A DNA stretch of 64,000 nucleotides from Acinetobacter tjernbergiae DSM 14971 = CIP 107465. GTDB taxonomy: Bacteria; Pseudomonadota; Gammaproteobacteria; Pseudomonadales; Moraxellaceae. Below, piece after piece: positions 27,822-38,019 of the stretch. Both the position numbers and the translations under genes were made by a program. Where the stretch lies: positions 124,001 through 188,000 of the forward strand of contig NZ_KB894354.1 in the NCBI RefSeq assembly GCF_000374425.1. The letters run 5' to 3'. The notes beneath the pieces were generated by a model. It did no database searches. It saw only the letters and a list, made by a program, of their open reading frames with translations, and had not been told where the DNA came from. Within the stretch, counting starts at the first letter, position 1; the number at the start of each line of letters is the position of its first letter.

Positions 27822-29162
27822 TTAAAAAAAACCTACTTTATTGCCTTGCAGCTCTTGCGCCAAGCTATAAGCTTGATGGTCTGAGAATTTACTAATAATA
27901 TCTAGGACTTGCATAATATTGTTGTAATGATTGTTCTGAAGGCTCACACCTGAATGTTGCAAAATAGACATCAAACGTTGTTCTTTAAAGCTCAAGGTCT
28001 TATGTGGCATGGTTAATGGGATAAAAGCATCCAAAATCGTTTGTAAGCTCTGGTGTGCGATAATTTCTAAACCTGATTTTTGAGGATGTTCAAAAATTCG
28101 ATCTCTGGCAAGATTCTTCGCCGTTTGAATGCCTATTTCAATATCGGGTGAGCAATACTGTAAAAGGCTGCCTTTGAGTTGACCTGTGATAATTTCATAA
28201 TGATGCTTGGCAAAAGCAGTGGTGACTTCATCAACTAGACGTTTCATCACACGCCCACGCAAAGCTGCGATTTTTTGCTGCCATGTGGTATGGGGTAAGT
28301 GCAACTCTTCAGGACGACCAAAGTCGGCAATCAAATTCAGAAAAATTGGTTCAACCTCATCGTAACTCAGCATATTGAGGATGATGCCATCTTCTAAGTC
28401 AATTAAGGCATAACACATATCATCGGCAGCTTCTAATAAATAAGTGAGCGGATGACGACAATAGTGATACTCGCCAAGTTGAATCAAGCCGAGTTGTTCA
28501 GCCAATTGTTTTAAGATTTCTTTTTCAGATTGATAGCAACCAAATTTTGCTCTTTGGTGTGAGGGTGTATCAGCTTGTTCTTCAATCGTTTTAGATAACC
28601 ACGGATATTTTAAATAAGCACCAAGTGTGGCACAGGTCAAACGCATACCACCATCATCAGGATGGTAATCAATACGACTGAGCAGGCGTAGTCCTTGTGC
28701 ATTACCTTCGAATTGACGTACATCGGCGGATTCTTCGGGCGTTAATTGGCTGAGAAAGTCACGATGTGACGCATCATCAAACCATTCACGAATCGCATAT
28801 TCTCCTGCATGTCCAAAGGGAGGATTACCAATATCATGCGCTAAACAAGCTGCTTGGATAATCGCACCGACATCTGCGGGAGAAATCCACATTGGTAATT
28901 CATCTTTGATTTTTTCTGCGGCTAACATGCCAAGTGAACGACCAATACAAGAGACTTCAAGCGAATGAGTCAGTCGAGTGTGAATGCCATCATGTTGAGT
29001 CAGTGGATGAACCTGAGTTTTTCTATTTAATTGACGAAAACTTTGGGAAAATATAATTCTGTCATAATCTTTGTGGAATGGGCTTCGAGCCAATTCTGTA
29101 CTGCTTTTTTTACTACCTAAACGAATTGCAGAAAGCAATTCCAACCAACGCATTTGTTCCAT
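27822..29162 (-). CDS. dgt: dGTPase-like HD-domain triphosphohydrolase
   Basis: A 446-residue HD phosphohydrolase expected to cleave dNTPs to nucleoside and triphosphate. The N-terminal motif FRQLNRKTQVHPL leads into HTRLTHSLEVSCIGR, with metal-binding His66. The HD pair is in AHDIGNPPFGHAGE (His109, Asp110). The C-terminal region is complete. It is family-typical for long dGTPase-like proteins. It has no clear operon partner; the toxin-antitoxin pair lies downstream on the same strand. Confidence 0.9.
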   Translation of the reverse strand: MEQMRWLELLSAIRLGSKKSSTELARSPFHKDYDRIIFSQSFRQLNRKTQVHPLTQHDGIHTRLTHSLEVSCIGRSLGMLAAEKIKDELPMWISPADVGAIIQAACLAHDIGNPPFGHAGEYAIREWFDDASHRDFLSQLTPEESADVRQFEGNAQGLRLLSRIDYHPDDGGMRLTCATLGAYLKYPWLSKTIEEQADTPSHQRAKFGCYQSEKEILKQLAEQLGLIQLGEYHYCRHPLTYLLEAADDMCYALIDLEDGIILNMLSYDEVEPIFLNLIADFGRPEELHLPHTTWQQKIAALRGRVMKRLVDEVTTAFAKHHYEIITGQLKGSLLQYCSPDIEIGIQTAKNLARDRIFEHPQKSGLEIIAHQSLQTILDAFIPLTMPHKTLSFKEQRLMSILQHSGVSLQNNHYNNIMQVLDIISKFSDHQAYSLAQELQGNKVGFF

Positions 29163-29382
29163 TTATCATTATTCACTATGAGTTCAAGATCATCATGCCA
29201 AAAAAAAGATTAAAGCACTAGAGCAGGGCGACATGGTTTGGCGTTTAAAATTTTTTGCGTCTGCGTTAGGATTGTTGTATGCATACCTTGAAGTGAAAAT
29301 AGTAAATTTTATTAAAAGGTTAGCTGGTTTGGCATTCCATCGCACAGCGGTGGAACGAGGCAAATATATGGTAGATAAGTAA
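29163..29382 (+). pseudogene. Remnant reading frame upstream of the 107-residue ORF
   Basis: From 29182 to 29382 the plus strand holds an open frame after a TGA at 29179-29181. An ATG at 29233 could give 49 residues ending RTAVERGKYMVDK. The TAA is followed at once by the ATG of the next gene. An ATG at 29195 in another frame enters the first frame only by slipping on an 8-A run (29200-29207). This looks like the 3' part of a lost gene rather than a full one. Family unknown. Confidence 0.35.
29351..29364 (+). repeat. Left copy of a 14-bp inverted repeat
   Basis: TGGAACGAGGCAAA. The complement occurs at 29716-29729, so the two copies flank the 107-residue ORF. A related direct copy, GAAACGAGGCAA, is at 29832-29843. 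Confidence 0.8.
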
Positions 29383-29706
29383 ATGACGGTATTAAGTGTG
29401 GGTGATAATGAAGAAGTAATACACTTTTTTATGGGAGTTAGCTCTCATTTTGAATCGGTTTTTAAAAACTCTCAATTGGATGTTAATTCTTTAATTAATA
29501 GTTATTATTCTAAATTTACAAATGAGCGTTTTGTAGGGATTTATGGCTTGGCGCCTGAGAATCAAGAACTTTGGGAGCATTGGGGATATTTTGAAGTTGC
29601 ACTTAGAGTTTATTATTATGAGGTTTTAAATCATACTCCAGATAAATTGGCTTATATTAAATGGTTGAATAATTTTATAGAAGAATATAGAACAAGACAG
29701 ATTTAA
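29383..29706 (+). CDS. Hypothetical protein, 107 residues, possibly orphan immunity-type
   Basis: A soluble acidic protein with Tyr/Phe-rich helices (LRVYYYEVLNHTPDKLAYIKWLNNFIEEY). I do not recognise a family. Its start codon directly abuts the stop codon of the preceding remnant frame. It is bracketed by 14-bp inverted repeats and lies in a gene-poor stretch. Small size, acidity and a position behind a degenerate frame are typical of immunity genes left after toxin loss, but that reading is inference only. Confidence 0.5.
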   Translation: MTVLSVGDNEEVIHFFMGVSSHFESVFKNSQLDVNSLINSYYSKFTNERFVGIYGLAPENQELWEHWGYFEVALRVYYYEVLNHTPDKLAYIKWLNNFIEEYRTRQI

Positions 29707-30200
29707 TTATGGCTGTTTGCCTCGTTCCATCGTTGTACGGTAAAGCGTTAAATTGGTTTGTTTATGATTTTAACTAAAATTTATTTAACTCACTCATAAA
29801 TCAGTTTGTCTCACTTTGATAGTTATTAGGTGAAACGAGGCAACAAGATTATTACAGCCTATCTGTTTCAGTGATTGAGGAAGAATTTAATGCTGTATCC
29901 AAGATTTGAGCAAGGCGAGAGGATTTGTTGATTTCGGCACCCACATTGAAGAGGTCGGGTTAGAGCCTCTATTGGATGAGTTGGAGGATGAAATTTTCTC
30001 TACATATCAAAGTAAATGAATTGTTACGAATATCGTAAAACCTATAAAGCTATAAGAAATTAAGCTATTTGCAATAGAAAACTCTGATTTTTAAGATGGA
30101 TATGGCTAGCTGAAATGAGCCTTTCACAGTAGAATATGCGCTCTCTCATAAGTCACATTGTGGTAGGTTCGTTAGACCCGCCCGTGGAGCCAAAGTCAAC
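29707..30200. other. 494-base gene-poor stretch with coding scraps
   Basis: After the right inverted-repeat copy (29716-29729) two scraps are visible on the plus strand. One is at 29830-29874, where GTG AAA CGA starts a short frame ending IITAYLFQ-stop. The other is at 29890-30019. It reads MLYPRFEQGERI, then stops; the next frame continues FVDFGTHIEEVGLEPLLDELEDEI to a stop at 30019, as in a frameshifted gene. The last 180 bases before purL should hold its promoter; nothing firm is seen. Confidence 0.4.
29716..29729 (-). repeat. Right copy of the 14-bp inverted repeat
   Basis: TTTGCCTCGTTCCA, the exact complement of 29351-29364. The spacing between copies is 351 bases. Confidence 0.8.
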
Positions 30201-33200
30201 ATGTTTATCGTGGCCGGTGCATCAGCACATTCTTCTTTTAAGAAAGCTCAACTCTTAAACCGTTTAGCGTCAATGAGTTCTGTTCAATCTTTTGACAGCC
30301 AGTGGGTTTATTTGTTTGATCAAGCGCTCAACGAGCAGCAACATCAATCGGCATTACAACTTTTAAACGATGGTCAATCTTTCGAACTTCGCCAAGCTGC
30401 AAGTGATGAAATCCAAATTTTAGTAACACCGCGTGTCGGCACAATCTCGCCGTGGTCATCTAAAGCAACGGATATTTTCCAAAACTGTAATACGCCTATT
30501 CACCGTTTAGAGCGTGGTCTGTTATTTACACTGAAAGGTGTGAAAGAGATTTCGAATGAAGTGAAATTGGGCTTACATGACCGTATGACAGAGAGTGTTT
30601 TTGCTCAGATTGATGATGCAAAAGCTCTATTCTCAGAAACAGCGCCGAAGCCATTGAACTCAATTGATATTTTGAGCCAAGGTAAAGAAGCGTTAGTAAA
30701 AGCGAATAATGAATTTGGTTTTGCACTTTCTGACGAAGAAATTGATTATTTAGTTGCAGCATTTACCAAACTCGGTCGTAATCCAAACGACATCGAATTG
30801 ATGATGTTTGCACAAGCAAACTCTGAACACTGTCGTCATAAAATCTTTGGTTCTGAATGGACAATTGATGGTGAAAAACAGCCATTATCATTGTTCCAAA
30901 TGATTAAAAATACCTATAAAGAATCTCCAACCGATGTGTTATCAGCATATAAAGATAACGCGTCTGTGATCGTGGGTTATGACACGATGCGTTTTTATCC
31001 GAAAGCGGATGAAAATGGTCACTTCGTTTATAAATATAAGAGCCAAGCTGCTCATATTTTAATGAAGGTTGAAACACACAACCATCCAACTGCAATTGCT
31101 CCATTTGCAGGTGCTGCAACAGGTTCGGGCGGTGAAATCCGTGACGAAGGTGCAACAGGTCGTGGTGGTAAACCAAAAGCAGGTTTAACTGGCTTTACCG
31201 TTTCGAACTTAAATATCCCTGGTTTTGAACAACCTTGGGAAGATAACTATGGTAAACCTTCACGTATGGCATCGCCATTACAAATCATGATCGAAGGTCC
31301 ATTGGGTGGTGCGGCGTTTAACAACGAATTTGGTCGCCCAGCTTTAAATGGTTATTTCCGTACTTTTGAACAGAATGTCAATGGTGACGTGAAAGGCTTC
31401 CATAAGCCGATTATGATTGCAGGTGGTTACGGTAACATCCGTCCTGACCATGTTGAAAAAGATGCGATCCAACCGGGTGACTTGCTCATTGTATTGGGCG
31501 GCCCTGCAATGTTGATCGGTCTTGGTGGTGGCGCAGCGTCTTCTGTAGACAGCGGTACGATGGGTGAGAGCTTGGACTTTGCTTCAGTGCAACGTGAAAA
31601 TCCAGAAATGGAGCGTCGTTGCCAAGAAGTCATTGATACATGCTGGCGCTTAGAAGACTTTAACCCGATCGTGTCTGTGCATGACGTCGGTGCGGGCGGT
31701 GTATCTAATGCTATGCCTGAACTTGTGAATGATCATGAGTTAGGTGCAGTGCTTAATCTTCGTAAAATTCCATCATTAGAGCCAGGCATGAGCCCGATGG
31801 AAATCTGGTCAAATGAAGCGCAAGAACGTTATGTACTTGCGATTCGCCCAGAGTCTTTAGAACAATTTGAAGAAATTTGTGCACGTGAGCGTTGTCCGTT
31901 TGCAGTATTGGGTGAGGCGACTGAAGCGCGTCACTTAACGGTTGAAGATCCGTTGTTTGAGAACAAGCCTGTTGATATCCCAATGCAGGTGATCTTGGGC
32001 GGTACACCGCGTATGCAACGTTCGTATGAAACGATTGAGCGTACGGGTAACGACTTTGATGCTGCGAAAGTTGATTTAAAAGATGCGATTTTCCGTGTAT
32101 TGAAAAATCCAACAGTTGCGTCTAAATCATTCTTGATCACCATTGGTGACCGTTCGATTACAGGTATGGTTGCACGTGATCAGATGGTAGGTCGTTGGCA
32201 GGTTCCTGTTGCTGATGCTGCTGTAACCACCACTAGCTTGCAAGGCTTCACAGGCGAAGCAATGGCAATGGGTGAACGTCCACCAGTTGCATTGTTGAAT
32301 CCTGCTGCATCGGCTCGTTTAGCAGTTGCGGAAGCGATTACCAATATTGCCTGTGCCAATATCGAACAAATTAGTGATATCAAACTTTCTGCAAACTGGA
32401 TGGCAGCTGCAGGTCAAAAAGGTGAAGACCAAGCTTTGTTTGAAGGTGTAAAAGCGATTGGTATGGAAATGTGTCCTGCATTAGGTATTGCAATTCCAGT
32501 TGGTAAAGATTCACTTTCAATGCGTACCACGTGGAATGACGGCGAAGATAAAGCCGTAACTTCTCCAATGACAGGTGTGATCACTGCATTTGCACCTGTT
32601 TTAGATGTACGTAAAACATTAACACCTGAACTTAAGAACTTAGCAGACTCAGTACTTGTACGTATTGATTTGTCTAAAGGTCAATTCCGTTTAGGTGGTT
32701 CGATCCTTGCACAAGTATATAAAGCGATTGGTTCTGTTACACCTGATGTGGATAGTTTTGATGACTTCAAAGCATTCTTTGCCTTGATTCAAGACTGGAA
32801 CAATCGTGGCCTAATCAAGGCTTATCATGACATCGGTGATGGCGGTCTATTGGCGACTGTTGCTGAAATGATGTTTGCTTCACGCTTAGGTGTAGCCTTA
32901 GAAAATCAATCAACTGAAAGTTTATTTGCTGAAGAAATTGGTGCTGTACTGGAAATCACAGCTGCTGACTGGGCGCAATTAGAAGTTGAAGTTGCAGCAT
33001 CAAGTTTGAAAGATGCAATTGCGGTTGTAGGTCGTGTCAATACAACTGACCAATTGGCTGTCAATGGTTTGACTTTAGAACGTGCTGAATTACAACAAGC
33101 ATGGGCGGAAGTATCGCATCAAATCCAACGTTTGCGTGACAACGTTGAAACTGCGGATCAAGAATTTTCGTTGATTGCAGATCAAAATCATAAAGGTTTA

Positions 33201-34031
33201 ATTGCACAAGCAACTTATGATTTAAATGAGCCTGTTGAAGCCCCGTTTATCAATACACGTCGTCCAAACATGGCAATCTTGCGTGAGCAAGGTGTGAACG
33301 GTCATGTTGAAATGGCAGCTGCTTTTGACAAAGTCGGCTTTAATACCATCGACGTACACATGAGTGACTTGCTTGCAGGTCGTGTGAGCTTGAGCGACTT
33401 TGAAGGCTTAGTGGCGTGTGGTGGCTTCTCATACGGTGACGTCATGGGTGCTGGTGGTGGCTGGGCGAAATCAGTATTGTTCAACCCGAAATTACGTGAT
33501 CAGTTTGAACAATTCTTCCATCGTGAAGATACGTTTAGCTTAGGTGTATGTAATGGCTGTCAAATGATGTCACAACTTGCACCACTTATTCCTGGTGCAG
33601 AGCATTGGGGACGTTTCCACCGCAATACCTCAGAAGTATTTGAAGCTCGTGCCGTGAACGTTCGTGTAGAAAAATCAGTTTCTGTATTACTCGAAGATAT
33701 GCAAGGTTCGATTTTACCAATCGCTGTTGCGCATGGGGAAGGTCGTTTGGTTGCAACTGAACAGCAGATTGCTGCTTTAAATGCTGAGAATCAAGTGATC
33801 TTGCGTTATGTGGATAGTTTGGGTAATCCAACTCAACACTATCCGTTGAATCCAAATGGTTCGCCTGAAGCGATTACAGGTCAGACTTCTAAAGATGGTC
33901 GTGCAACCGTCATGATGCCACACCCTGAGCGTAACTTCCGTGCTTTACAGCATTCATGGAAGCCAGAAGATTGGGCGGAAGATGGTGCTTGGTTACGTAT
34001 GTTCCGTAATGCACGTAAATTTATTGGTTAA
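30201..34031 (+). CDS. purL: Phosphoribosylformylglycinamidine synthase, single-chain PurL
   Basis: ATP- and glutamine-dependent FGAM synthase, the fourth step of purine synthesis. It has 1276 residues, the large single-chain form. The order is an N-terminal PurS-like domain (1-200), tandem AIRS-like domains with SEHCRHKIF (about 210) and [19 protein letters not shown] (about 290), and a second synthase half ([12 protein letters not shown]). The C-terminal class-I glutaminase has nucleophile Cys in [13 protein letters not shown] and final His-x-Glu in [11 protein letters not shown]. All motifs look intact. It is not linked to purMN here. Confidence 0.97.
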   Translation: MFIVAGASAHSSFKKAQLLNRLASMSSVQSFDSQWVYLFDQALNEQQHQSALQLLNDGQSFELRQAASDEIQILVTPRVGTISPWSSKATDIFQNCNTPIHRLERGLLFTLKGVKEISNEVKLGLHDRMTESVFAQIDDAKALFSETAPKPLNSIDILSQGKEALVKANNEFGFALSDEEIDYLVAAFTKLGRNPNDIELMMFAQANSEHCRHKIFGSEWTIDGEKQPLSLFQMIKNTYKESPTDVLSAYKDNASVIVGYDTMRFYPKADENGHFVYKYKSQAAHILMKVETHNHPTAIAPFAGAATGSGGEIRDEGATGRGGKPKAGLTGFTVSNLNIPGFEQPWEDNYGKPSRMASPLQIMIEGPLGGAAFNNEFGRPALNGYFRTFEQNVNGDVKGFHKPIMIAGGYGNIRPDHVEKDAIQPGDLLIVLGGPAMLIGLGGGAASSVDSGTMGESLDFASVQRENPEMERRCQEVIDTCWRLEDFNPIVSVHDVGAGGVSNAMPELVNDHELGAVLNLRKIPSLEPGMSPMEIWSNEAQERYVLAIRPESLEQFEEICARERCPFAVLGEATEARHLTVEDPLFENKPVDIPMQVILGGTPRMQRSYETIERTGNDFDAAKVDLKDAIFRVLKNPTVASKSFLITIGDRSITGMVARDQMVGRWQVPVADAAVTTTSLQGFTGEAMAMGERPPVALLNPAASARLAVAEAITNIACANIEQISDIKLSANWMAAAGQKGEDQALFEGVKAIGMEMCPALGIAIPVGKDSLSMRTTWNDGEDKAVTSPMTGVITAFAPVLDVRKTLTPELKNLADSVLVRIDLSKGQFRLGGSILAQVYKAIGSVTPDVDSFDDFKAFFALIQDWNNRGLIKAYHDIGDGGLLATVAEMMFASRLGVALENQSTESLFAEEIGAVLEITAADWAQLEVEVAASSLKDAIAVVGRVNTTDQLAVNGLTLERAELQQAWAEVSHQIQRLRDNVETADQEFSLIADQNHKGLIAQATYDLNEPVEAPFINTRRPNMAILREQGVNGHVEMAAAFDKVGFNTIDVHMSDLLAGRVSLSDFEGLVACGGFSYGDVMGAGGGWAKSVLFNPKLRDQFEQFFHREDTFSLGVCNGCQMMSQLAPLIPGAEHWGRFHRNTSEVFEARAVNVRVEKSVSVLLEDMQGSILPIAVAHGEGRLVATEQQIAALNAENQVILRYVDSLGNPTQHYPLNPNGSPEAITGQTSKDGRATVMMPHPERNFRALQHSWKPEDWAEDGAWLRMFRNARKFIG

Positions 34032-34047
34032 TCTAATTTAGCGTGTC

Positions 34048-34085
34048 AAAAAACCACCTTGAATGAATTTAAGGTGGTTTTTTTT
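34048..34085 (+). terminator. Rho-independent terminator after purL
   Basis: A 13-bp stem AAAAAACCACCTT and its complement with a 10-nt loop ends in eight Ts. Confidence 0.92.
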
Positions 34086-34115
34086 AATTTAAAAAATATA
34101 AAAAGGAAAATCAAA

Positions 34116-35927
34116 ATGACATTGTATTATTTAACAGGCGAAGAAATTAAACGTGGGGATATTGTTCTTTATTTAAGTAAAAATGATGAACGTTATGCGT
34201 TTGAATCACCTGTAATGAAAGTATGGGATGTTGTAAAAACAAATGCAGGAAAAGTCATTGGTGTGGCATTAATGCATCCTAATTCAGATAATCCTGTAAT
34301 TTATCCTAGAGTCATTCATACAGATACAGATCGACAAAAAGAACTAGCTGAGCAGCCTATTAAATTTGGTGATTTAGAGGGGGCATACACTACAACAGAA
34401 ACATTAATTTTGCGTTCTGATGTTTTTCGTTTACTTGGTTTTTTAATGAGAGATGAGCAACTTAAGGAAACGAATGAAAAAAATCATGCTTTTATTGAGC
34501 AAAAAATTGCCCAACTGATTCAGGATAATAATGGGCTTGCTTTATTTTATCAGGCGAAATGTATTGCTTATCCGCAACAAAATTTTGATACTTATTTACA
34601 GTCTCTTGTACAAGCAGCGAAATCCGAATTTACCCCTGCAATTTGTGAATTTGCTTTAGAATTTTTCATTGGTCGTATTATTGAAAAAGATCATCAACGT
34701 AGCTTCGGTTTTTATAAGGAAGCTTCTGAGTTAGGAGATTGTGTCGCAAGTTATGAATTGGCAAATCGCTATGCAAATGGAATAGGTACTACACAGGATT
34801 TGGCCAAAAGTGTAGAGATCTTAGCGTTGGCAGAGAAACAATGTAGTTGGCGAGCAAAACTGGCCTTAGGTTCATATTATCGCTTTGGTTGGTTATCGAG
34901 TTTTTTAGCACCTCATCATCAAGGTTATCGAGAAATTAACAAAGAAATCATCAGTTCTGAAAAAGCTTTTTTTCATTACACTCATATTGTTAATCAAGCA
35001 CCCAAAACAGAACTCACTGCATTGATGAATGCCCAATATCATTTAGGTTGGATGTACCAAGACGGCATAGGTGTTGTGCAGGATTATAAACAAGCTGTTC
35101 GTTGGTATCAGGAATCATCAAATCTTGGAAATGTTATTGCGACCAATAATCTTGCTGATAAATATGAACATGGTTTAGGTGTAGAACAAGATTTGGATAT
35201 CGCTATTGAATTGTATTCAATAGCAGCCGAAAGCAATGTGGTTGCTGCTCATTTATCTTTAGGTCGGATGTATTTACAAGGACGTGGTGTTGAAAAAAAT
35301 TTAGATTTAGCCCAAAAACATTTGAAAGAAGTGTTGAGTGCAGGTATTGATCAAATCGAAAACATGCAACAAGAAGCATGGCAATTATTAGAGAGTTTTT
35401 CCGAAGATACGATTTTAAAACAAGCTCAAAGAATATTAGCTCAGCCACAAAATTATAGTAATGAAGAAATTAGAAAAACTGCAAACGATATATACAAACC
35501 TTTTATTAAGGATGGGGCGAAATTCCGTACACTGCTTTATGTGGAAATGGCAAAAAGAGGAGACGATGCAGCCCAATCACAAGTTGGAGATTGGTATTTA
35601 AAAGGTTGGGGCACGGAAATTAATTATGAGCAAGCTTATTACTGGGTGAGCAAAGCGATGGGGCAAGACAATTGGTACGCCTATTATCAGATGGGTTACT
35701 TTTATGAAAATGGTATTATTGTTGAGCAGAATTTAGAATATGCTCAAGAGCTTTATGAAGCATCTTTAAAGGATACCCAACTTTTTCCTAAAACAATCAA
35801 TGGTAAGCCAAATCCTGAATATGAAAAATTTTATCGCCTTTCTAATAAAGACGCTCTCGCTGGTATAGAGCGCATTCAAAAGTTAATACGTGAGCAAACA
35901 CCCAAGTGGATGTTCTGGAAAAGATAA
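34116..35927 (+). CDS. Sel1-repeat protein
   Basis: A 603-residue soluble protein without a signal peptide. A unique N-terminal domain (about 1-130; MTLYYLTGEEIKRGDIVLYL) resembles a small barrel domain. Sel1-like helical repeats follow in two blocks, including ELANRYANGIGTTQDLAKSVEIL, YHLGWMYQDGIGVVQDYKQAVRWYQ, NLADKYEHGLGVEQDLDIAIELY, LGRMYLQGRGVEKNLDLAQKHL, and QVGDWYLKGWGTEINYEQAYYW, MGYFYENGIIVEQNLEYAQ. The start at 34116 has an AAAAAGGA ribosome site. An earlier frame start runs through the purL terminator and is not used. Such repeats usually bind other proteins; the partner is unknown. Confidence 0.88.
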   Translation: MTLYYLTGEEIKRGDIVLYLSKNDERYAFESPVMKVWDVVKTNAGKVIGVALMHPNSDNPVIYPRVIHTDTDRQKELAEQPIKFGDLEGAYTTTETLILRSDVFRLLGFLMRDEQLKETNEKNHAFIEQKIAQLIQDNNGLALFYQAKCIAYPQQNFDTYLQSLVQAAKSEFTPAICEFALEFFIGRIIEKDHQRSFGFYKEASELGDCVASYELANRYANGIGTTQDLAKSVEILALAEKQCSWRAKLALGSYYRFGWLSSFLAPHHQGYREINKEIISSEKAFFHYTHIVNQAPKTELTALMNAQYHLGWMYQDGIGVVQDYKQAVRWYQESSNLGNVIATNNLADKYEHGLGVEQDLDIAIELYSIAAESNVVAAHLSLGRMYLQGRGVEKNLDLAQKHLKEVLSAGIDQIENMQQEAWQLLESFSEDTILKQAQRILAQPQNYSNEEIRKTANDIYKPFIKDGAKFRTLLYVEMAKRGDDAAQSQVGDWYLKGWGTEINYEQAYYWVSKAMGQDNWYAYYQMGYFYENGIIVEQNLEYAQELYEASLKDTQLFPKTINGKPNPEYEKFYRLSNKDALAGIERIQKLIREQTPKWMFWKR

Positions 35928-36010
35928 TAGACATTATACTATGTAACAATGATGTTTGATGGTGCTGTAATACACCTAAATTTATTGGCTAAATAAACAT
36001 CAATTGTTGA

Positions 36011-36040
36011 AAATGCTACTTTTTTAGTGGCATTTTTTTT
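36011..36040 (+). terminator. Terminator after the Sel1-repeat gene
   Basis: The stem AAATGCTACT / AGTGGCATTT (one G-T pair) with a T5 loop is followed by T8. Confidence 0.85.
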
Positions 36041-36183
36041 AACAAGTTATAGATTTTATAGAGAAATAAACTATACAAATCAATTAAATTTAAGTTATTG
36101 ATAATAAATATTTTTTATTAATAAATCGTTTTAATGGGATTTGGGTGTGATATTCTTACTTTATTCGAGAGGGGAATAAAACA

Positions 36184-36657
36184 ATGAAAAAAATACTGAT
36201 CTTATCTATTCTATTAACAGGGTGTTCAACAGCTTATCAGCCTCATGCTTTGTTAGGGCAACAGGGGTTTGCTGAAACTCAATTATCCCAAAATCATTTC
36301 AGAGTGACATTTAAAGGAAATGAAAAAACATCGCAAGAACGCGCAAGTGATTTTGCATTGTTGAGAGCTTCTGAGCTAATGATTGCGGGAGGATGCACAA
36401 ATTTTAAAGTGTTAAATTCTGCGAATGAAAATATAGGGAGTCTCGCATTTCCTCAGTCACATAAAGTGAATGCATTTTCAAGTTCAATAGAAAATCGTAT
36501 CCTTGGAAATAGTGATGGTTCATCTAAGCTATATTCTCCAAAATCTACAATCGAAGTTGGATGTGCAACTGAAAATGTAAGTGCTGAAAGTAGAATATAC
36601 GCTTCGGCTTCTATTAATGAATCTATTAAGAATAAATACCAGATTGGAATGAAATAA
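36184..36657 (+). CDS. CC0125/CC1285-like lipoprotein
   Basis: A 157-residue lipoprotein with lipobox LLTGC (Cys14). It has the pattern FAETQLSQNHFRVTFKGNEKTSQERASDFALLRASELMIAGGCTNF, which fits the CC0125/CC1285 lipoprotein family. A disulfide between the cysteine in GGCTNF and that in EVGCATE is possible. A GAGGGGAA ribosome site supports the start. Function is unknown for the family; the location is probably the inner face of the outer membrane. Confidence 0.78.
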   Translation: MKKILILSILLTGCSTAYQPHALLGQQGFAETQLSQNHFRVTFKGNEKTSQERASDFALLRASELMIAGGCTNFKVLNSANENIGSLAFPQSHKVNAFSSSIENRILGNSDGSSKLYSPKSTIEVGCATENVSAESRIYASASINESIKNKYQIGMK

Positions 36658-36781
36658 AATTTAAGCTAGAACAGATCGAGATAGATTTCATTTGGGCTAT
36701 GATTTTTGCTTGGCTTGAATGAGCGTGAGGGACTATTTTTAATTGAATACATTAAAAATGTCTTATTGTGTGAAGGAAATC

Positions 36782-37195
36782 ATGAAGAAAATTGTTCCTG
36801 TTGTTTTAAGGCATCAACAGCAAGGTTTGGAAATATTGGCTTTTCGGCATCCACTTGCAGGGACTCAATTGGTCAAGGGAACAATAGAACAAGATGAAAA
36901 ACATGAGCAGGTTGCTGTTCGTGAATTATTTGAAGAGTCTGGATTAGTCGCTGAGGCAAATCCAACGTTTATGGGAAATCTTTCGCTTAGATTTAATCAA
37001 CAGAATTGGTATTTCTATTTATGTGAAATTACTAAAGTGACTTCTGACTCTTGGTTGCATTATTGTCATGATGATGGTGGTTTAGAGTTTGAGTTCTTTT
37101 GGTATCCTTTACATCAAAAACCTAGTGAAGATTGGCATGAGACTTTTCAGGAATCTTTGGGTTTTATAAAGATATATTTTGATTCGAAAAAGTAA
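36782..37195 (+). CDS. Nudix hydrolase
   Basis: A 137-residue Nudix-fold pyrophosphohydrolase. The box GX5EX7REUXEEXGU is perfect, from GTIEQDE to REL then FEESGL. I start at the ATG at 36782, which has a GAAGGAA ribosome site; an earlier in-frame TTG/ATG would add up to 13 residues. Substrate is not evident. It is preceded by the lipoprotein gene and convergent with the 2OG oxygenase gene. Confidence 0.88.
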   Translation: MKKIVPVVLRHQQQGLEILAFRHPLAGTQLVKGTIEQDEKHEQVAVRELFEESGLVAEANPTFMGNLSLRFNQQNWYFYLCEITKVTSDSWLHYCHDDGGLEFEFFWYPLHQKPSEDWHETFQESLGFIKIYFDSKK

Positions 37196-37238
37196 AAGCC
37201 ATCATAAAATGACTCTTACCTTTATAAGTTTGTTGGAT

Positions 37239-37907
37239 TTAGCAATCTTTAGATTCTAATATCATCGGATGTTTATACATCACATCGGTACGTAGTACAT
37301 ATTTCTGACCTGAAAGGACAGGTGCGCCTTCATGTAACTGTTGATGCTCAAAGACCAGAATCTGCCCAAGTTTTGGTTTTATATTGGTGATTTGGGTTTC
37401 TTTACAAGGTTTGAGCATACCGCTATCCCGATAAAAAATCGTTTCGCCACCTGTAAAATCTTCGCTCAGATAGATTAATAAAGTAAGTTGGCTACTGTGC
37501 CAATCGTTCACTTCATAAATACCATCCCAATGTGGTTTAAACGTTTCACCATTTTCATAACGATAAAAACGAAAACGTTCATTTAAGCGACTTAATGTCC
37601 AACCATTCAATTGTTCAGGTAAAAAGTATTTAAGTTTGGAAAACAGTGTTTCGGCAAGTTGAAGATCATCATAAATCACCCGTTTGTTATTTCTAACATT
37701 GCTGCGTATTTGACGAGTTGAGTTTACAAATATATCGGCTGTTTCATAATCATATTGATGACTAAGTTCTATAAACGACAGACATTCTGCATGTGAGAAA
37801 ACTTTATCTACGGTAAAAATCAAAGGTGAGTGCTGATGTGTGTGTCGTTTTTCTTGTTGTAGCAAAAGTGTTTGCTTGGATGTTATCCCATTTTGATGAC
37901 CTATCAT
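37239..37907 (-). CDS. 2-oxoglutarate/Fe(II) dioxygenase, prolyl-4-hydroxylase type
   Basis: A 222-residue cupin-fold oxygenase. The iron-binding HxD is in FKPHWDGIYEVND, the distal His in QLHEGAPVLSGQKYVLRTDVMY, and the 2OG-binding Arg follows in VLRTD. The N-terminal part (VDKVFSHAECLSFIELS) is typical of prolyl 4-hydroxylase alpha-like proteins. The physiological substrate is unknown. It is monocistronic and convergent with the Nudix gene. Confidence 0.88.
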   Translation of the reverse strand: MIGHQNGITSKQTLLLQQEKRHTHQHSPLIFTVDKVFSHAECLSFIELSHQYDYETADIFVNSTRQIRSNVRNNKRVIYDDLQLAETLFSKLKYFLPEQLNGWTLSRLNERFRFYRYENGETFKPHWDGIYEVNDWHSSQLTLLIYLSEDFTGGETIFYRDSGMLKPCKETQITNIKPKLGQILVFEHQQLHEGAPVLSGQKYVLRTDVMYKHPMILESKDC

Positions 37908-38019
37908 GTTGAGTTAGAAAGTGATTATTTTACCATCATCATGTTTTCTATTTCTATTCTTTTAAATGGTTCAAATTTTGCATTCTGCTCTGTAGTAAAT
38001 GTCAAAAAAGGTGAATAAA

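Noticed and set aside
29351..29729. Possible insertion sequence ends around the 107-residue ORF
   Set aside because: The 14-bp inverted repeats have no transposase gene between them and no flanking target duplication that I can see, so I list them only as repeats.
36706..36897. 63-residue frame overlapping the Nudix gene
   Set aside because: Alternate frame of the Nudix gene; the Nudix box is in the other frame.
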